Below are positions 1 through 7,687 of a stretch of 64,000 nucleotides of DNA, piece after piece; positions within the stretch are counted from its first letter, which is position 1; each line of letters begins with the position of its first letter. Source of the DNA: G965276765 sp965276765 (GTDB taxonomy: Bacteria > Actinomycetota > Acidimicrobiia > Acidimicrobiales > Palsa-688); the NCBI GenBank assembly GCA_965276765.1, contig OZ255627.1, forward strand, positions 2,852,001-2,916,000, read 5' to 3'. The position numbers and the translations under genes are program-made. The notes under the pieces are model-generated. The model saw only the letters and a list, made by a program, of their open reading frames with translations. It made no database searches and was not told the DNA's origin.

Positions 1-68
1 ACGACATCGTCGACGCTCTCATGGTCGCCGAGCGCAAGGAGCAGCTCGAGGGACAGGACATCACCTGA
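1..68 (+). CDS. prfA: Peptide chain release factor 1, C-terminal end (partial)
   Basis: Only the last 21 codons are inside the window, read in frame from base 3 to TGA at 66-68. The tail (DALMVAERKEQLEG, then QDIT) resembles the end of bacterial RF1, which recognises UAA and UAG stop codons and releases the finished peptide. The call is supported by the next gene, prmC, whose product methylates the GGQ glutamine of release factors and commonly lies directly after prfA. Stop-to-start spacing to prmC is 32 bases. Most of the protein, including the GGQ and codon-recognition motifs, lies upstream and cannot be checked. Confidence 0.75.
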   Translation, partial: DIVDALMVAERKEQLEGQDIT

Positions 69-100
69 AGGGTCAGGCGGGGGGCGGGGGCGAGACGGGC

Positions 101-973
101 TTGGCGACCTGGCGCCAGCTGGTGGCCGACGCCAGCGACCGGCTCGGCTCGGCCGTCGAAGCCCGCTGGTTGGCCGAGGAGGCGGCCGGGGGCGCCCTGC
201 CGGCGTGGATCGATGAGGTTCCGACCCGCCGGGTCGCCGGCTGGTTTTGCGAGCGCGTCACCAGGCGAGCCGGAGGCGAGCCGCTCCAGTACGTCATCGG
301 TCGGTGGCCCTTCCGGGCCATCGACCTCATGGTCGACCGGCGCGTCCTCATCCCGCGGCCCGAGACCGAGGTCGTCGTCGACGTCGCCCTGAGCGAGCTG
401 GACGCGCTCGACCGAGTACGCCAGAGGCGACGGTCACCCCTCGCGGTCGATCTCGGGACCGGATCCGGGGCGATCGCCATCTCCCTCGCCGTCGAGCGCG
501 AAGGCATCCACGTGTGGGCCACCGACGCCTCGCAGCCGGCGCTCGACGTCGCAGGGGCGAACCTGGCCGGCGTCGGCGGCCGCGTGGCGCCCCGCGTGCG
601 CCTGGCTCACGGATCGTGGTGGAACGCGCTCCCCGGCGACCTCATGGGCGAGGTCGATCTCGCCGTCGCCAACCCGCCCTACGTGACCACGGCCGAGATG
701 GAGGACCTCGACCCGGTGGTCGCCGATTGGGAGCCGAGAGAGGCCCTCGAGGCCGGACCCGACGGGCTCGAGGACGTGGCCACCATCCTCGAGCTTGCGC
801 CCGAGTGGTTGGCGCCACACGGTCGTATCGTCGTCGAGATCGCACCTCACCAGTCCGAGCGGGCGGCGGCGCTCGTCGTCCGCTCCGGGTTCGCCGACGT
901 CGAGATTCGGAAGGACCTCGCCGGCAAGGACCGGATGGTAGTCGGCCGCCTCGGTCTCAGGCCCAGCTCGTGA
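101..973 (+). CDS. prmC: Release factor glutamine N5-methyltransferase PrmC (HemK)
   Basis: This protein (290 aa) methylates the glutamine of the GGQ motif of release factors RF1 and RF2, using S-adenosylmethionine in the cytosol. A helical N-terminal substrate-binding part is followed by a Rossmann methyltransferase domain with the SAM motif VDLGTGSGAIA near residue 115. The catalytic NPPY tetrapeptide is at residues 191-194 (ANPPYV), the signature of glutamine/adenine N-methyltransferases. Length is normal for the family (about 280-290). The start is a TTG at 101; no upstream ATG or GTG gives a better N-terminus. It follows prfA and overlaps the next gene by four bases (GTGA), so the genes are probably co-transcribed and translationally coupled. 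Confidence 0.93.
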   Translation: MATWRQLVADASDRLGSAVEARWLAEEAAGGALPAWIDEVPTRRVAGWFCERVTRRAGGEPLQYVIGRWPFRAIDLMVDRRVLIPRPETEVVVDVALSELDALDRVRQRRRSPLAVDLGTGSGAIAISLAVEREGIHVWATDASQPALDVAGANLAGVGGRVAPRVRLAHGSWWNALPGDLMGEVDLAVANPPYVTTAEMEDLDPVVADWEPREALEAGPDGLEDVATILELAPEWLAPHGRIVVEIAPHQSERAAALVVRSGFADVEIRKDLAGKDRMVVGRLGLRPSS

Positions 974-1887
974 CCGGTGAAGGCGGAGTACCGGCCGGCG
1001 GGTTCGCAGAGAGGTTCGCCGCCCATGCCGGCGACGACTGGGTCGTGCTCGGCGACAACCTCTCGGTCATGGCGGACCTGCCCTGCCAAGGATTCCAGCT
1101 CATCTACGTCGACCCGCCCTTCAACACAGGCCAGACGAGGACCCGCCTGACGATCAGAGCCGATGCCGACGCCGCCGCCAGCCGAGCCGGGTTCGGGGGG
1201 AGGACCTACAGGACCACGGCCGTCGGATCGAGCTCGTTTCCCGACTGCCATGACGACTTCATGGCCTTCATCGAGCCCCGGCTGGCCGAAGCACACCGGC
1301 TCCTGCACCACACGGGCACCCTCTACGTGCACCTCGACTACCGCGAGGTGCATTACGTCAAGGTCCTTCTCGACCGGTTGTTCGGCCGGGAGTGCTTCCT
1401 CAACGAGATCATCTGGGCGTACGACTACGGGGCCAGGTCACGGTCCCGCTGGCCGACCAAGCACGACACCATCCTCGTCTACGTCAAGGACCCGTCGCGC
1501 TACTGGTTCGACGCCGCCGAAGTCGATCGCGAGCCGTACATGGCGCCCGGCCTCGTGACCCCTGAGAAAGCCAAGCGGGGCAAGCTACCGACCGACGTGT
1601 GGTGGCACACCATCGTCTCGCCCACCGGCAAGGAGAAGACCGGATACCCGACCCAGAAGCCCGAGGCCATCGTGCGCCGCATCGTCGCCGCCTCCTCCAA
1701 GCCTGGGGACCGCGTCCTCGACTTCTTCGCCGGCAGCGGCACCCTCGGAGCGGTCGCCATCAAGACGGGACGGCGGTTTGTCCTCGTCGACGACAACCCC
1801 GAGGCCGTGGCCGTGATCCGCCGACGCCTCGGCATCGCCGGGATCCGCTACGAAGACGCCGCCGATGGAGCGGAGCCGGGGGCGTGA
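970..1887 (+). CDS. Site-specific DNA methyltransferase, beta-class amino-methyltransferase (solitary)
   Basis: This 305-aa protein has the catalytic motif DPPFNTG at residues 48-54 and the SAM-binding motif FAGSGT at 253-258. The order, catalytic motif first and SAM motif last, is that of beta-class N6-adenine or N4-cytosine DNA methyltransferases. It also shows the usual GYPTQKP stretch before the SAM motif. The start is the GTG at 970, inside the prmC stop (GTGA overlap), and the end overlaps tsaC the same way. No restriction endonuclease or specificity subunit is adjacent, so it looks like an orphan regulatory or housekeeping methylase rather than half of a restriction system. The recognition sequence cannot be read from the protein. 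An alternative is a degenerate relative that acts on another substrate. Confidence 0.85.
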   Translation: MTGEGGVPAGGFAERFAAHAGDDWVVLGDNLSVMADLPCQGFQLIYVDPPFNTGQTRTRLTIRADADAAASRAGFGGRTYRTTAVGSSSFPDCHDDFMAFIEPRLAEAHRLLHHTGTLYVHLDYREVHYVKVLLDRLFGRECFLNEIIWAYDYGARSRSRWPTKHDTILVYVKDPSRYWFDAAEVDREPYMAPGLVTPEKAKRGKLPTDVWWHTIVSPTGKEKTGYPTQKPEAIVRRIVAASSKPGDRVLDFFAGSGTLGAVAIKTGRRFVLVDDNPEAVAVIRRRLGIAGIRYEDAADGAEPGA

Positions 1888-2507
1888 GCGTGCCGACCGT
1901 GCTGACCGCAGGACCCGACGGTGTCGCCGTGCGTGAGGCGGCGGCGGCGCTCGATCTCGGCGCCGTCGTCGGCATCCCGACCGACACCGTCTACGGGCTC
2001 GCCGTCAACCCCTTCGAGCCGGGGGCAACGGCGCGGATCTTCGCGGCCAAGGACCGCCCGCGAGCGGCGACGATCGCCGTCCTCGTCGCCGGGCAGGCCC
2101 AGGTTGACGACCTCTGCGCCGCGGTGCCGGCGGCGGCGCGGCGTCTCATGGCCCGATGGTGGCCGGGTCCGCTCACCATCGTTCTCGACCGTAAGCCGGG
2201 CCTCGAGGTCGACCTCGGCGAAGACACGGCGAGCGTCGGGCTCCGCTGCGCCGACCACCCCGTGCCCCTCGCCCTGACCGGGCTCGTGGGCCCCATCGCC
2301 ACAACAAGCGCCAACCCCCACGGCGCGCCGCCGCTCACCTCGGCCCGGGCGCTGGCCGACACCCTTCCCTCCGTAACCCTGGTCGTCGACGCCGGCCGCT
2401 GCGACGGCGCGCCCTCGACGGTCGTGGACTGCCGGGGCGGAGCGCTGCGGTTGTTGAGGGCGGGACCCATCGCGTGGGAATCCCTCGAGGCGTCCAGCCG
2501 TTCGTAG
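1884..2507 (+). CDS. tsaC: Threonylcarbamoyl-AMP synthase TsaC/Sua5 type
   Basis: The protein (207 aa from GTG 1884) makes threonylcarbamoyl-adenylate from threonine, bicarbonate and ATP, the first step of t6A37 modification of ANN-decoding tRNAs. The family motif GIPTDTVYGLAVNPF lies near residues 32-46 and is followed by KDRP; the SAN motif (TTSANPHG) is in the second half. It is the short TsaC form, without the C-terminal Sua5 extension. The GTG lies inside the stop of the methyltransferase gene (GTGA overlap), which suggests coupled translation. A second in-frame GTG two codons on is possible. A prmC-tsaC neighbourhood is common in bacteria. Confidence 0.93.
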   Translation: MSVPTVLTAGPDGVAVREAAAALDLGAVVGIPTDTVYGLAVNPFEPGATARIFAAKDRPRAATIAVLVAGQAQVDDLCAAVPAAARRLMARWWPGPLTIVLDRKPGLEVDLGEDTASVGLRCADHPVPLALTGLVGPIATTSANPHGAPPLTSARALADTLPSVTLVVDAGRCDGAPSTVVDCRGGALRLLRAGPIAWESLEASSRS

Positions 2508-2585
2508 CAAAGGGGGCGTGAACTGCGAAGCGGTCACCCTTTCCCCTCATCCTCCTCATGAAGCGATCGGCGGACGCGGTCGACG

Positions 2586-2591
2586 TAGAGT
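2586..2591 (+). promoter_or_regulatory. Putative -10 hexamer of a near-leaderless glyA promoter
   Basis: TAGAGT lies 6 bases before the GTG at 2598 (3 before the GTG at 2595). There is no Shine-Dalgarno sequence between, so transcription probably starts at or very near the start codon. This matches the TANNNT-gap-start pattern seen at many other genes in the window. No clear -35 was found. Confidence 0.5.
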
Positions 2592-2594
2592 GGG

Positions 2595-3842
2595 GTGGTG
2601 AGCGGTGACACCGAGCGTCAGGACCCCGAGCTCTTCGGCATCATCGGGCGCGAGCTCGAACGCCAGAACACGACGCTGCAGCTCATCGCGTCCGAGAACT
2701 TCGCCTCGCCCGCAGTCATGGCCGCCACCGGCTCGGTCCTCACCAACAAGTACTCCGAGGGCTACCCGGGCAAACGGTTCTACGGCGGCAACCGGATCAT
2801 CGACGAGGTCGAGGACCTCGCCCGCCGGCGGGTCTGCGAGCTCTTCGGCGCCGAGCACGCCAACGTCCAGCCCCACTCGGGCGCTAACGCCAACATGGCC
2901 GTCTACCAGGCGCTGCTCGAGCCGGGCGACACCGTGCTCGGCCTGCGCCTCGACCAAGGCGGCCACCTCACCCACGGTTCCCCGGTCAACTTCTCCGGGC
3001 GTCTCTACCATTTCGTCTCCTACGGCGTCACCGAGAGTGACGAGCGGATCGATTTTGACCAGCTCGCCGCCCTCGCCGAGGAGCATCGGCCCCGGCTGAT
3101 CGTCGCCGGCGCCACCGCCTATCCGAGGCTCATCGAACCCGAGCCGTTCCGTCGGATCGCCGACTCGGTGGGTGCCCTGCTGCTCTTCGACGTCGCCCAC
3201 GTTGCCGGGCTCATCGCCGGGGGGGCGCACCCCAACCCTGTCGGCGTCGCCGACGTCGTCACCTTTACGACCCACAAGACGCTGCGAGGCCCACGAGGCG
3301 GCTGCATTCTCTCCGGCGGCGACCTCGGTCCGACCATCGACAAGGCCGTGTTCCCCGGCCTGCAGGGCGGACCCCTCGAACACGTGATCGCCGCCAAGGC
3401 GGTCGCGTTCGGCGAGGCGGCCCGCCCCGACTTCGCCACCTACGCCGCCCAGATCGTGCGCAACGCGCAAGCCTTCGCGGCCGGTCTCGCCGCCGAAGGC
3501 CTGCGCATCGTCTCGGGGGGCACCGACAACCATCTGCTGCTCGTCGACCTCAGGCCCTTCGACGCCGACCTGACCGGCAAGAAGGCCCAGGAGGCTCTCG
3601 ACCTCGCCGGCATCACCTGCAACAAGAACCAGATACCCGGCGATCCCCGCTCGCCGTTCCAGACGAGTGGCCTGCGGCTCGGCACGCCGGCGGTCACGAC
3701 GACGGGCATGCAGGAACAGGAGATGGCCACGATCGCCGAGCTGATCGGCAGGGTCTTGCGCCGGCCCGACGACGCCGGCGAGCTCGATGCCGTGCGCGGC
3801 GAGGTCGGCGCCCTGTGCTCCAAGTTCACCCCGTACCCATGA
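2595..3842 (+). CDS. glyA: Serine hydroxymethyltransferase
   Basis: This PLP enzyme (415 aa) interconverts serine plus tetrahydrofolate with glycine plus 5,10-methylene-THF and is the main source of one-carbon units. Family hallmarks are clear: LIASENFASPAV near residue 33, NKYSEGYPGKRFYGG near 52-66, HSGANANMAVY, and the PLP lysine K228 in TTHKTLRGPRGG. Length is normal. Two adjacent GTG codons (2595 and 2598) could start translation; a -10-like hexamer just upstream favours a leaderless start, with 2598 giving the more usual 6-base gap. It lies between tsaC and the wecA-like gene, an order common in actinobacteria upstream of the ATP synthase operon. Confidence 0.97.
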   Translation: MVSGDTERQDPELFGIIGRELERQNTTLQLIASENFASPAVMAATGSVLTNKYSEGYPGKRFYGGNRIIDEVEDLARRRVCELFGAEHANVQPHSGANANMAVYQALLEPGDTVLGLRLDQGGHLTHGSPVNFSGRLYHFVSYGVTESDERIDFDQLAALAEEHRPRLIVAGATAYPRLIEPEPFRRIADSVGALLLFDVAHVAGLIAGGAHPNPVGVADVVTFTTHKTLRGPRGGCILSGGDLGPTIDKAVFPGLQGGPLEHVIAAKAVAFGEAARPDFATYAAQIVRNAQAFAAGLAAEGLRIVSGGTDNHLLLVDLRPFDADLTGKKAQEALDLAGITCNKNQIPGDPRSPFQTSGLRLGTPAVTTTGMQEQEMATIAELIGRVLRRPDDAGELDAVRGEVGALCSKFTPYP

Positions 3843-3881
3843 TGCGCCCGTCTTGGTAGGACCGCTCGAGAGGGGACGCAG

Positions 3882-5159
3882 TTGGCGTCCTACACCGATT
3901 ATCTGATCGTCGGCGCCGTCGCCGCCCTCGTGACCTTCGGGTCGACGTTCGTCGTGCGGCGCCTCGCCCTGCGGTTCTCCTTCGTGGTTCTTCCCGACGA
4001 GCGCCGCGTCCACGAGCGGCCCACGCCGACCGTCGGTGGCGCCGCCATGTTCGTCGGGTTTCTCGCCGCCATGATCGTGGCGTCGCGGATCCCCCAGTTC
4101 GGCGGGGTTTTCAGGGGCAACTCGGAGCCGCTCGGGCTGGTCCTCGGCGCCGCAGTGATCTTCACCGTGGGCATGGCCGACGACCTGCGGGACATGTCAC
4201 CGCCGGCCAAGATGTCGGGCCAGGTCCTCGCCGGGACGGTCCTGTATCTCTGCGGCGTGACGATGTTTTACGTGCGGCTGCCGCTCGTCGGTACGACGCT
4301 GCTGCTCTCGCCGCAGCTGGCTCCGGTGTTCACCGTCCTCTGGGTCGTCGGCATCGCCAACGCCATCAACCTGATCGACGGGCTCGACGGCCTCGCCACC
4401 GGCATCGTGGCCATCGCCTCCATCGCCTTTTTCATCTACTCCCACGAGCTGCTTTCGGGGGCGGCGCCCTTGACCAACTCGGGGCCGGTGATCGCCGCCA
4501 TCATCTTCGGGATCTGCATCGGGTTCCTCCCACACAACTTCCACCCGGCCAAGATCTTCATGGGCGACGCCGGCGCCATGCTGCTCGGGTTGCTCATGGC
4601 CGGCTCGACGATGTCGGTCGTCGGCCAGACCACGCAGACCACGTCGGGCCGGACGTTCTTCACTTTCGCTCCCATCGTGATCCCCTTCTTCATCCTCGGG
4701 ATCCCGCTCGTTGACACCGCCTTCGCCGTCATCCGCCGGGCCAGCCGGCGAATCAACCCGGCCGTCGCCGACAAGAACCACCTGCACCACCGGCTCATGC
4801 GCCTCGGGCACGGCCAGCGGCGTTCGGTGCTGATCCTGTGGGCGTGGACGGCGCTGCTCTCGAGCCTTGTCCTCTATCCCTCCCTCACCGACTACAACCG
4901 GTTCCTCGTGCCTGTCGCCGTCGCCGCCCTCGCCGTGATCCTGGTCACCATCTTCGCCCGGGGCCGCCGCGGCGCCGGCGTGGTTCCGGAGGCGGCTCCT
5001 GTGGCCGCGCCCCTCGGTTCGTCGGCCCCCGCCATCCCGGACGCAGCCCCCGGAGCGGTTTCGCCCGGCCGCCGACCCCGATCGGCCAACCGTCCGCCAC
5101 CCCGACCCGAGCGGCGCGACGCCGTCCCCGAGGGCCGTTCCGGGCGGGCGCGCGGCTAG
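3882..5159 (+). CDS. WecA/MraY-family undecaprenyl-phosphate sugar-1-phosphate transferase
   Basis: This polytopic membrane protein (425 aa) transfers a sugar-1-phosphate, probably GlcNAc-1-phosphate, from a UDP-sugar to undecaprenyl or decaprenyl phosphate, starting synthesis of a cell-wall polymer. Motifs of the polyprenyl-phosphate transferase family are present: VGMADDLRDM (the DD pair), NAINLIDGLDGLATG, FMGDAGAMLLG, and NKNHLHHRLMRLGHG, the HxHHR-type loop that separates WecA-like enzymes from MraY. About ten hydrophobic segments are visible. The last ~70 residues form a Pro/Ala/Arg-rich tail likely to be cytosolic and disordered. The start is TTG 3882 preceded by a GA-rich Shine-Dalgarno (AGAGGGGA). 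A WecA homologue before the atp genes is typical of actinobacteria. The exact sugar is uncertain. Confidence 0.88.
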   Translation: MASYTDYLIVGAVAALVTFGSTFVVRRLALRFSFVVLPDERRVHERPTPTVGGAAMFVGFLAAMIVASRIPQFGGVFRGNSEPLGLVLGAAVIFTVGMADDLRDMSPPAKMSGQVLAGTVLYLCGVTMFYVRLPLVGTTLLLSPQLAPVFTVLWVVGIANAINLIDGLDGLATGIVAIASIAFFIYSHELLSGAAPLTNSGPVIAAIIFGICIGFLPHNFHPAKIFMGDAGAMLLGLLMAGSTMSVVGQTTQTTSGRTFFTFAPIVIPFFILGIPLVDTAFAVIRRASRRINPAVADKNHLHHRLMRLGHGQRRSVLILWAWTALLSSLVLYPSLTDYNRFLVPVAVAALAVILVTIFARGRRGAGVVPEAAPVAAPLGSSAPAIPDAAPGAVSPGRRPRSANRPPPRPERRDAVPEGRSGRARG

Positions 5160-5167
5160 CGGTGAAC

Positions 5168-5197
5168 TTGCGACCCAGCGCCCCATTTTCGTAGATT
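5168..5197 (+). promoter_or_regulatory. Probable promoter of the ATP synthase operon
   Basis: A -35-like TTGCGA (5168-5173) and a -10-like TAGATT (5192-5197) are separated by 18 bases, a good sigma-A-type layout. Initiation would fall near 5203-5205. That leaves a leader of about 110 bases before the atpZ-like start at 5316, so atp, unlike many genes here, probably has a real 5' untranslated region. The WecA-like gene ends only 9 bases before the -35. Confidence 0.55.
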
Positions 5198-5315
5198 CGA
5201 GCCGTGGCGTTGAGCACAACAGGTTGGTCACACGGGCCAAGGCTGGCGGCCGCCCCCGGTCGGTCCAGCCGGCATTCGGCATCCTCCGACGCTCCGATCG
5301 AGGTGGGGGCAGACG

Positions 5316-5549
5316 ATGACCGACGAGCGGTCGGGGGGGTCAGGGAGCTCAGGGGGCTCAGGCCCCGGGGTCATGGTGTTCGCAGGCCTCGGCCTGCTGA
5401 ACGCGACGTCCCTGCTGCTCGGGATGGCCATCGGGTGGTTTGTGGATCGTGCCCTGCACACCCTGCCCCTCTTCCTGCTGATCGGGCTGGTCGTCGGCAT
5501 CGTCATCGGTGCGTTCGCCACCCGCAGCGAGCTCAAACGCCATACCTGA
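5316..5549 (+). CDS. AtpZ/AtpI-family small membrane protein
   Basis: This 77-aa protein has a Gly/Ser-rich N-terminus, then two hydrophobic helices (about residues 20-42 and 48-68) and a short basic tail. The pattern GMAIGWFVDRAL followed by a second helix is that of the AtpZ/AtpI family encoded at the head of many F-type ATP synthase operons. AtpI-type proteins assist c-ring assembly, and an AtpZ-AtpI pair has been proposed to act in cation handling. Position as first gene of the atp cluster supports the assignment. An Asp-rich coding frame from GTG 5204 overlaps it but is less convincing. Confidence 0.7.
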   Translation: MTDERSGGSGSSGGSGPGVMVFAGLGLLNATSLLLGMAIGWFVDRALHTLPLFLLIGLVVGIVIGAFATRSELKRHT

Positions 5550-5576
5550 CCTCCGCACGGGGGCCGGCGGTGACCG

Positions 5577-6089
5577 ATGCCCGCTGAGGCGGCGCCGGCC
5601 TCGGTGACACCCCCCGGATCCGGATCCGGCTCGTCGGGCCTCTTCGCCCAGTTCCCCATCGTCGGCGTGGAGAGGATCGTCAAGCGGACGCTGTACTCGG
5701 CCATCGGCGTGGGCGTGGTCGGCGCCGCGGCCGCCATCCTGCTCGGTCATCCCCTCGTGGCTCCCGGCCTGCTCATCGGTCTCGCCCTCGCCCTCGCCAA
5801 CCACCGGGTCTTCCAGTCCTCGGCGCTGCGATTCATCAGCCCCGACGGAGCGGTCAACCGCAAGCCGTTTGCCGGCGCCGTCTTCCTCCGCCTCGGCGCC
5901 GTCACCGTCATCACCATCCTCGCCCTCGTCTTCGTCCGCCCCGTCGGGTGGGGGATCATCGGCGGGCTCGCCGTGTTCCAGTTCCTCATGCTGATCAACG
6001 GCCTGGTGGCACTGCTCCGTTACCAGCAGCAACAGATCGGCGGACCGAACGGGGCGGGAGGCTCACCGGCGGGGGGCGACGATGCTTGA
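5577..6089 (+). CDS. atpI: ATP synthase subunit I-like membrane protein
   Basis: This 170-aa protein has four predicted membrane helices, the arrangement of AtpI/UncI-type proteins found between the small AtpZ-like protein and subunit a. The N-terminal 40 residues are Pro/Gly/Ser-rich and the C-terminal 20 are Gly-rich, both probably disordered. The segment FARGVERIVKRTLY-type (positions about 22-36) leads into the first helix. Its ATG lies 27 bases after the upstream gene and its stop overlaps the atpB start by eight bases, so it is translated as part of the operon. Sequence similarity to AtpI is weak, as usual in actinobacteria; position carries most of the weight. Confidence 0.65.
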   Translation: MPAEAAPASVTPPGSGSGSSGLFAQFPIVGVERIVKRTLYSAIGVGVVGAAAAILLGHPLVAPGLLIGLALALANHRVFQSSALRFISPDGAVNRKPFAGAVFLRLGAVTVITILALVFVRPVGWGIIGGLAVFQFLMLINGLVALLRYQQQQIGGPNGAGGSPAGGDDA

Positions 6090-6825
6090 CGGCCCCGCCG
6101 TCCTCGCCGTCAACATCCCGATCGGTGACCACATCACCGGCAAGGTCCTCGGCTTCACCCTCAACCTCGACACGATCTGGACGACGGTCGCAGCCGCCCT
6201 CGTCGTCCTCGGCACCGGCTTCTACGTCAGGCACAGGGCCACAGCGGGCACGCCGAGCAAGATCCAGCTGCTGTGGGAGGTCGTCGTCGGGGCCGTCGGC
6301 GACCAGATCGAGACCAACCTGGGTCCGCAGTACCGCCGGATCGCCCCGCTCGTCGTCGGCATCTTCACGCTCGTCCTCGCGGCCAACTGGCTCGAGATAC
6401 TCCCCGGCCTCTGGCACAACTCCGACTACAGCCCGGCCCCGAGCGCCGACGTCAACCTCACCTACGCGCTCGGGATCCTCGTCTTCATCCTCACGAACGT
6501 GGCCGGAATCAGGGCCAAGGGGATCAAGCGATATCTAGCTCACTTCGTGCGCCCGCCCCGGCTGATGACGCCACTGCACATCCTCGAGGAGCTGGTCAAG
6601 CCGCTGACCCTCGCCCTCCGGTTGTTCGGCAACATCTTCTCGGGTGGCATCATGATCGCCCTTCTGATTAGCTTCCCGATCGTTTTTGCTCCCGCGAGCG
6701 TCATCTTCACGGTCGCCTGGAAGCTGTTCGACATGTTCATCGGCGTGATCCAGGCCTTCATCTTCTCGCTGCTCACCGTCCTCTACTACCAGTTCGCCAT
6801 CAGCGACGAGGGAGAGGCGCACTGA
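6082..6825 (+). CDS. atpB: ATP synthase subunit a
   Basis: This 247-aa polytopic protein forms the two half-channels that carry protons to and from the c-ring. The conserved helix LTLALRLFGNIFSGG (around residues 175-189) contains the essential arginine that faces the c-ring carboxylate. Five or six membrane helices are visible, ending with a Tyr-rich helix (LLTVLYYQFAIS). Length is normal. ATG 6082 overlaps the end of the AtpI-like gene. The N-terminus begins with a short periplasm-facing segment before the first helix. A 63-base gap with a good ribosome-binding site separates it from atpE. Confidence 0.95.
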   Translation: MLDGPAVLAVNIPIGDHITGKVLGFTLNLDTIWTTVAAALVVLGTGFYVRHRATAGTPSKIQLLWEVVVGAVGDQIETNLGPQYRRIAPLVVGIFTLVLAANWLEILPGLWHNSDYSPAPSADVNLTYALGILVFILTNVAGIRAKGIKRYLAHFVRPPRLMTPLHILEELVKPLTLALRLFGNIFSGGIMIALLISFPIVFAPASVIFTVAWKLFDMFIGVIQAFIFSLLTVLYYQFAISDEGEAH

Positions 6826-6888
6826 GGCCGCTTTTGCCCGGCGCAGCGCGAGTTTTTCGAGAACACCCCTAGATAGGAGACATCCAGC

Positions 6889-7152
6889 ATGGCAGCAGCA
6901 ACCATCGAGAAGGCCATCGAGTTGGCGGGAGCCTTCGCCGGTGGCGGCCTTGCCCTCGGCGGAGGCGCCATCGGCGCCGCCGTGGGCGACGGCCTGGCCG
7001 GTAGCCAGACGATCGCAGGCATCGCCCGCCAGCCGGAGGTCCAGGGCCGTCTCTACACGACGATGTTCCTCATCGTCGGTCTGGTCGAGGCCATGTACTT
7101 CATCAACCTGGCCTTCGCCGCCCTCTTCGTCTTCGTCCTCGCCAAGGGCTGA
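6889..7152 (+). CDS. atpE: ATP synthase subunit c
   Basis: This 87-aa hairpin of two membrane helices forms the rotating ring of Fo. The first helix is Gly-rich (GGGLALGGGAIGAAVGDG), the polar loop is ARQPEVQG, and the proton-binding carboxylate is E67 in GLVEAMYF. The residue after it is Ala, and the first helix lacks the Gln of sodium-type rings, so the ring should be proton-specific. The ATG is preceded by AGGAGA, one of the clearest Shine-Dalgarno sequences in the window, which fits the high subunit number needed. Confidence 0.97.
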   Translation: MAAATIEKAIELAGAFAGGGLALGGGAIGAAVGDGLAGSQTIAGIARQPEVQGRLYTTMFLIVGLVEAMYFINLAFAALFVFVLAKG

Positions 7153-7155
7153 CCG

Positions 7156-7686
7156 GTGCTGCTTGCGGCGTCCAACTTCCTTGTTCCCAACGCCACGTTC
7201 TTCGTCGAGCTGGTTGCCTTCCTCATCGTGGTCGGCATCCTCGGAAAATACGTGCTGCCGGTGATCAACCGGGTCACGACCGAGCGTCAGCAGACGATCA
7301 AGCAGTCGCTCGCCGACGCCGAGACGGCCAAGCGGAAGGCCGAGGAGGCCGAGGTCGAGTACAAGCGGATCCTCGACGAGGCGCGGACCGAGGCCCGAGG
7401 CCTCGTGGAGGAGGCCAACAAGGCCGGCGAGCGGGCGCGTGCCGAGCGACGCGAGCGGGCCGAGCAGGAGTACCAGCGGATCATCGACCGGGCCACGTCC
7501 GACATCGACGCCTCCGCCCGGCGGGCGGCCGAGGACCTCCGTCGTGACGTGTCGGGTCTCGTCGTCACCGCCGTCGAGCGGGTCATCGGCCAGGAGCTCG
7601 ACGACGAACGTCATCGCCAGCTGATCGACAGGACCATCGGCGAGGTGGAGGCCGAGGCCGCGTCGGCGCCCGAAATGAACGCCTGA
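7156..7686 (+). CDS. atpF: ATP synthase subunit b
   Basis: This 176-aa peripheral-stalk subunit has one N-terminal membrane helix (about residues 12-34), followed by a long charged, coiled-coil-like helix (ETAKRKAEEAEVEYKR onwards) that reaches to F1. Length is normal. The start is a GTG three bases after the atpE stop. Unlike mycobacteria, where a second b-like segment is fused to delta, this organism has a single free-standing b gene in this operon and a separate delta gene. Confidence 0.93.
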   Translation: MLLAASNFLVPNATFFVELVAFLIVVGILGKYVLPVINRVTTERQQTIKQSLADAETAKRKAEEAEVEYKRILDEARTEARGLVEEANKAGERARAERRERAEQEYQRIIDRATSDIDASARRAAEDLRRDVSGLVVTAVERVIGQELDDERHRQLIDRTIGEVEAEAASAPEMNA

Positions 7687-7687
7687 C

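Noticed and set aside
5204..5587. A leaderless-looking 127-codon ORF just after the atp promoter
   Set aside because: It runs across the atpZ-like gene in another frame, is Arg/Ala/Pro-rich as expected from GC-rich shadow sequence, and has no recognisable motif; the atpZ-like frame is better supported.
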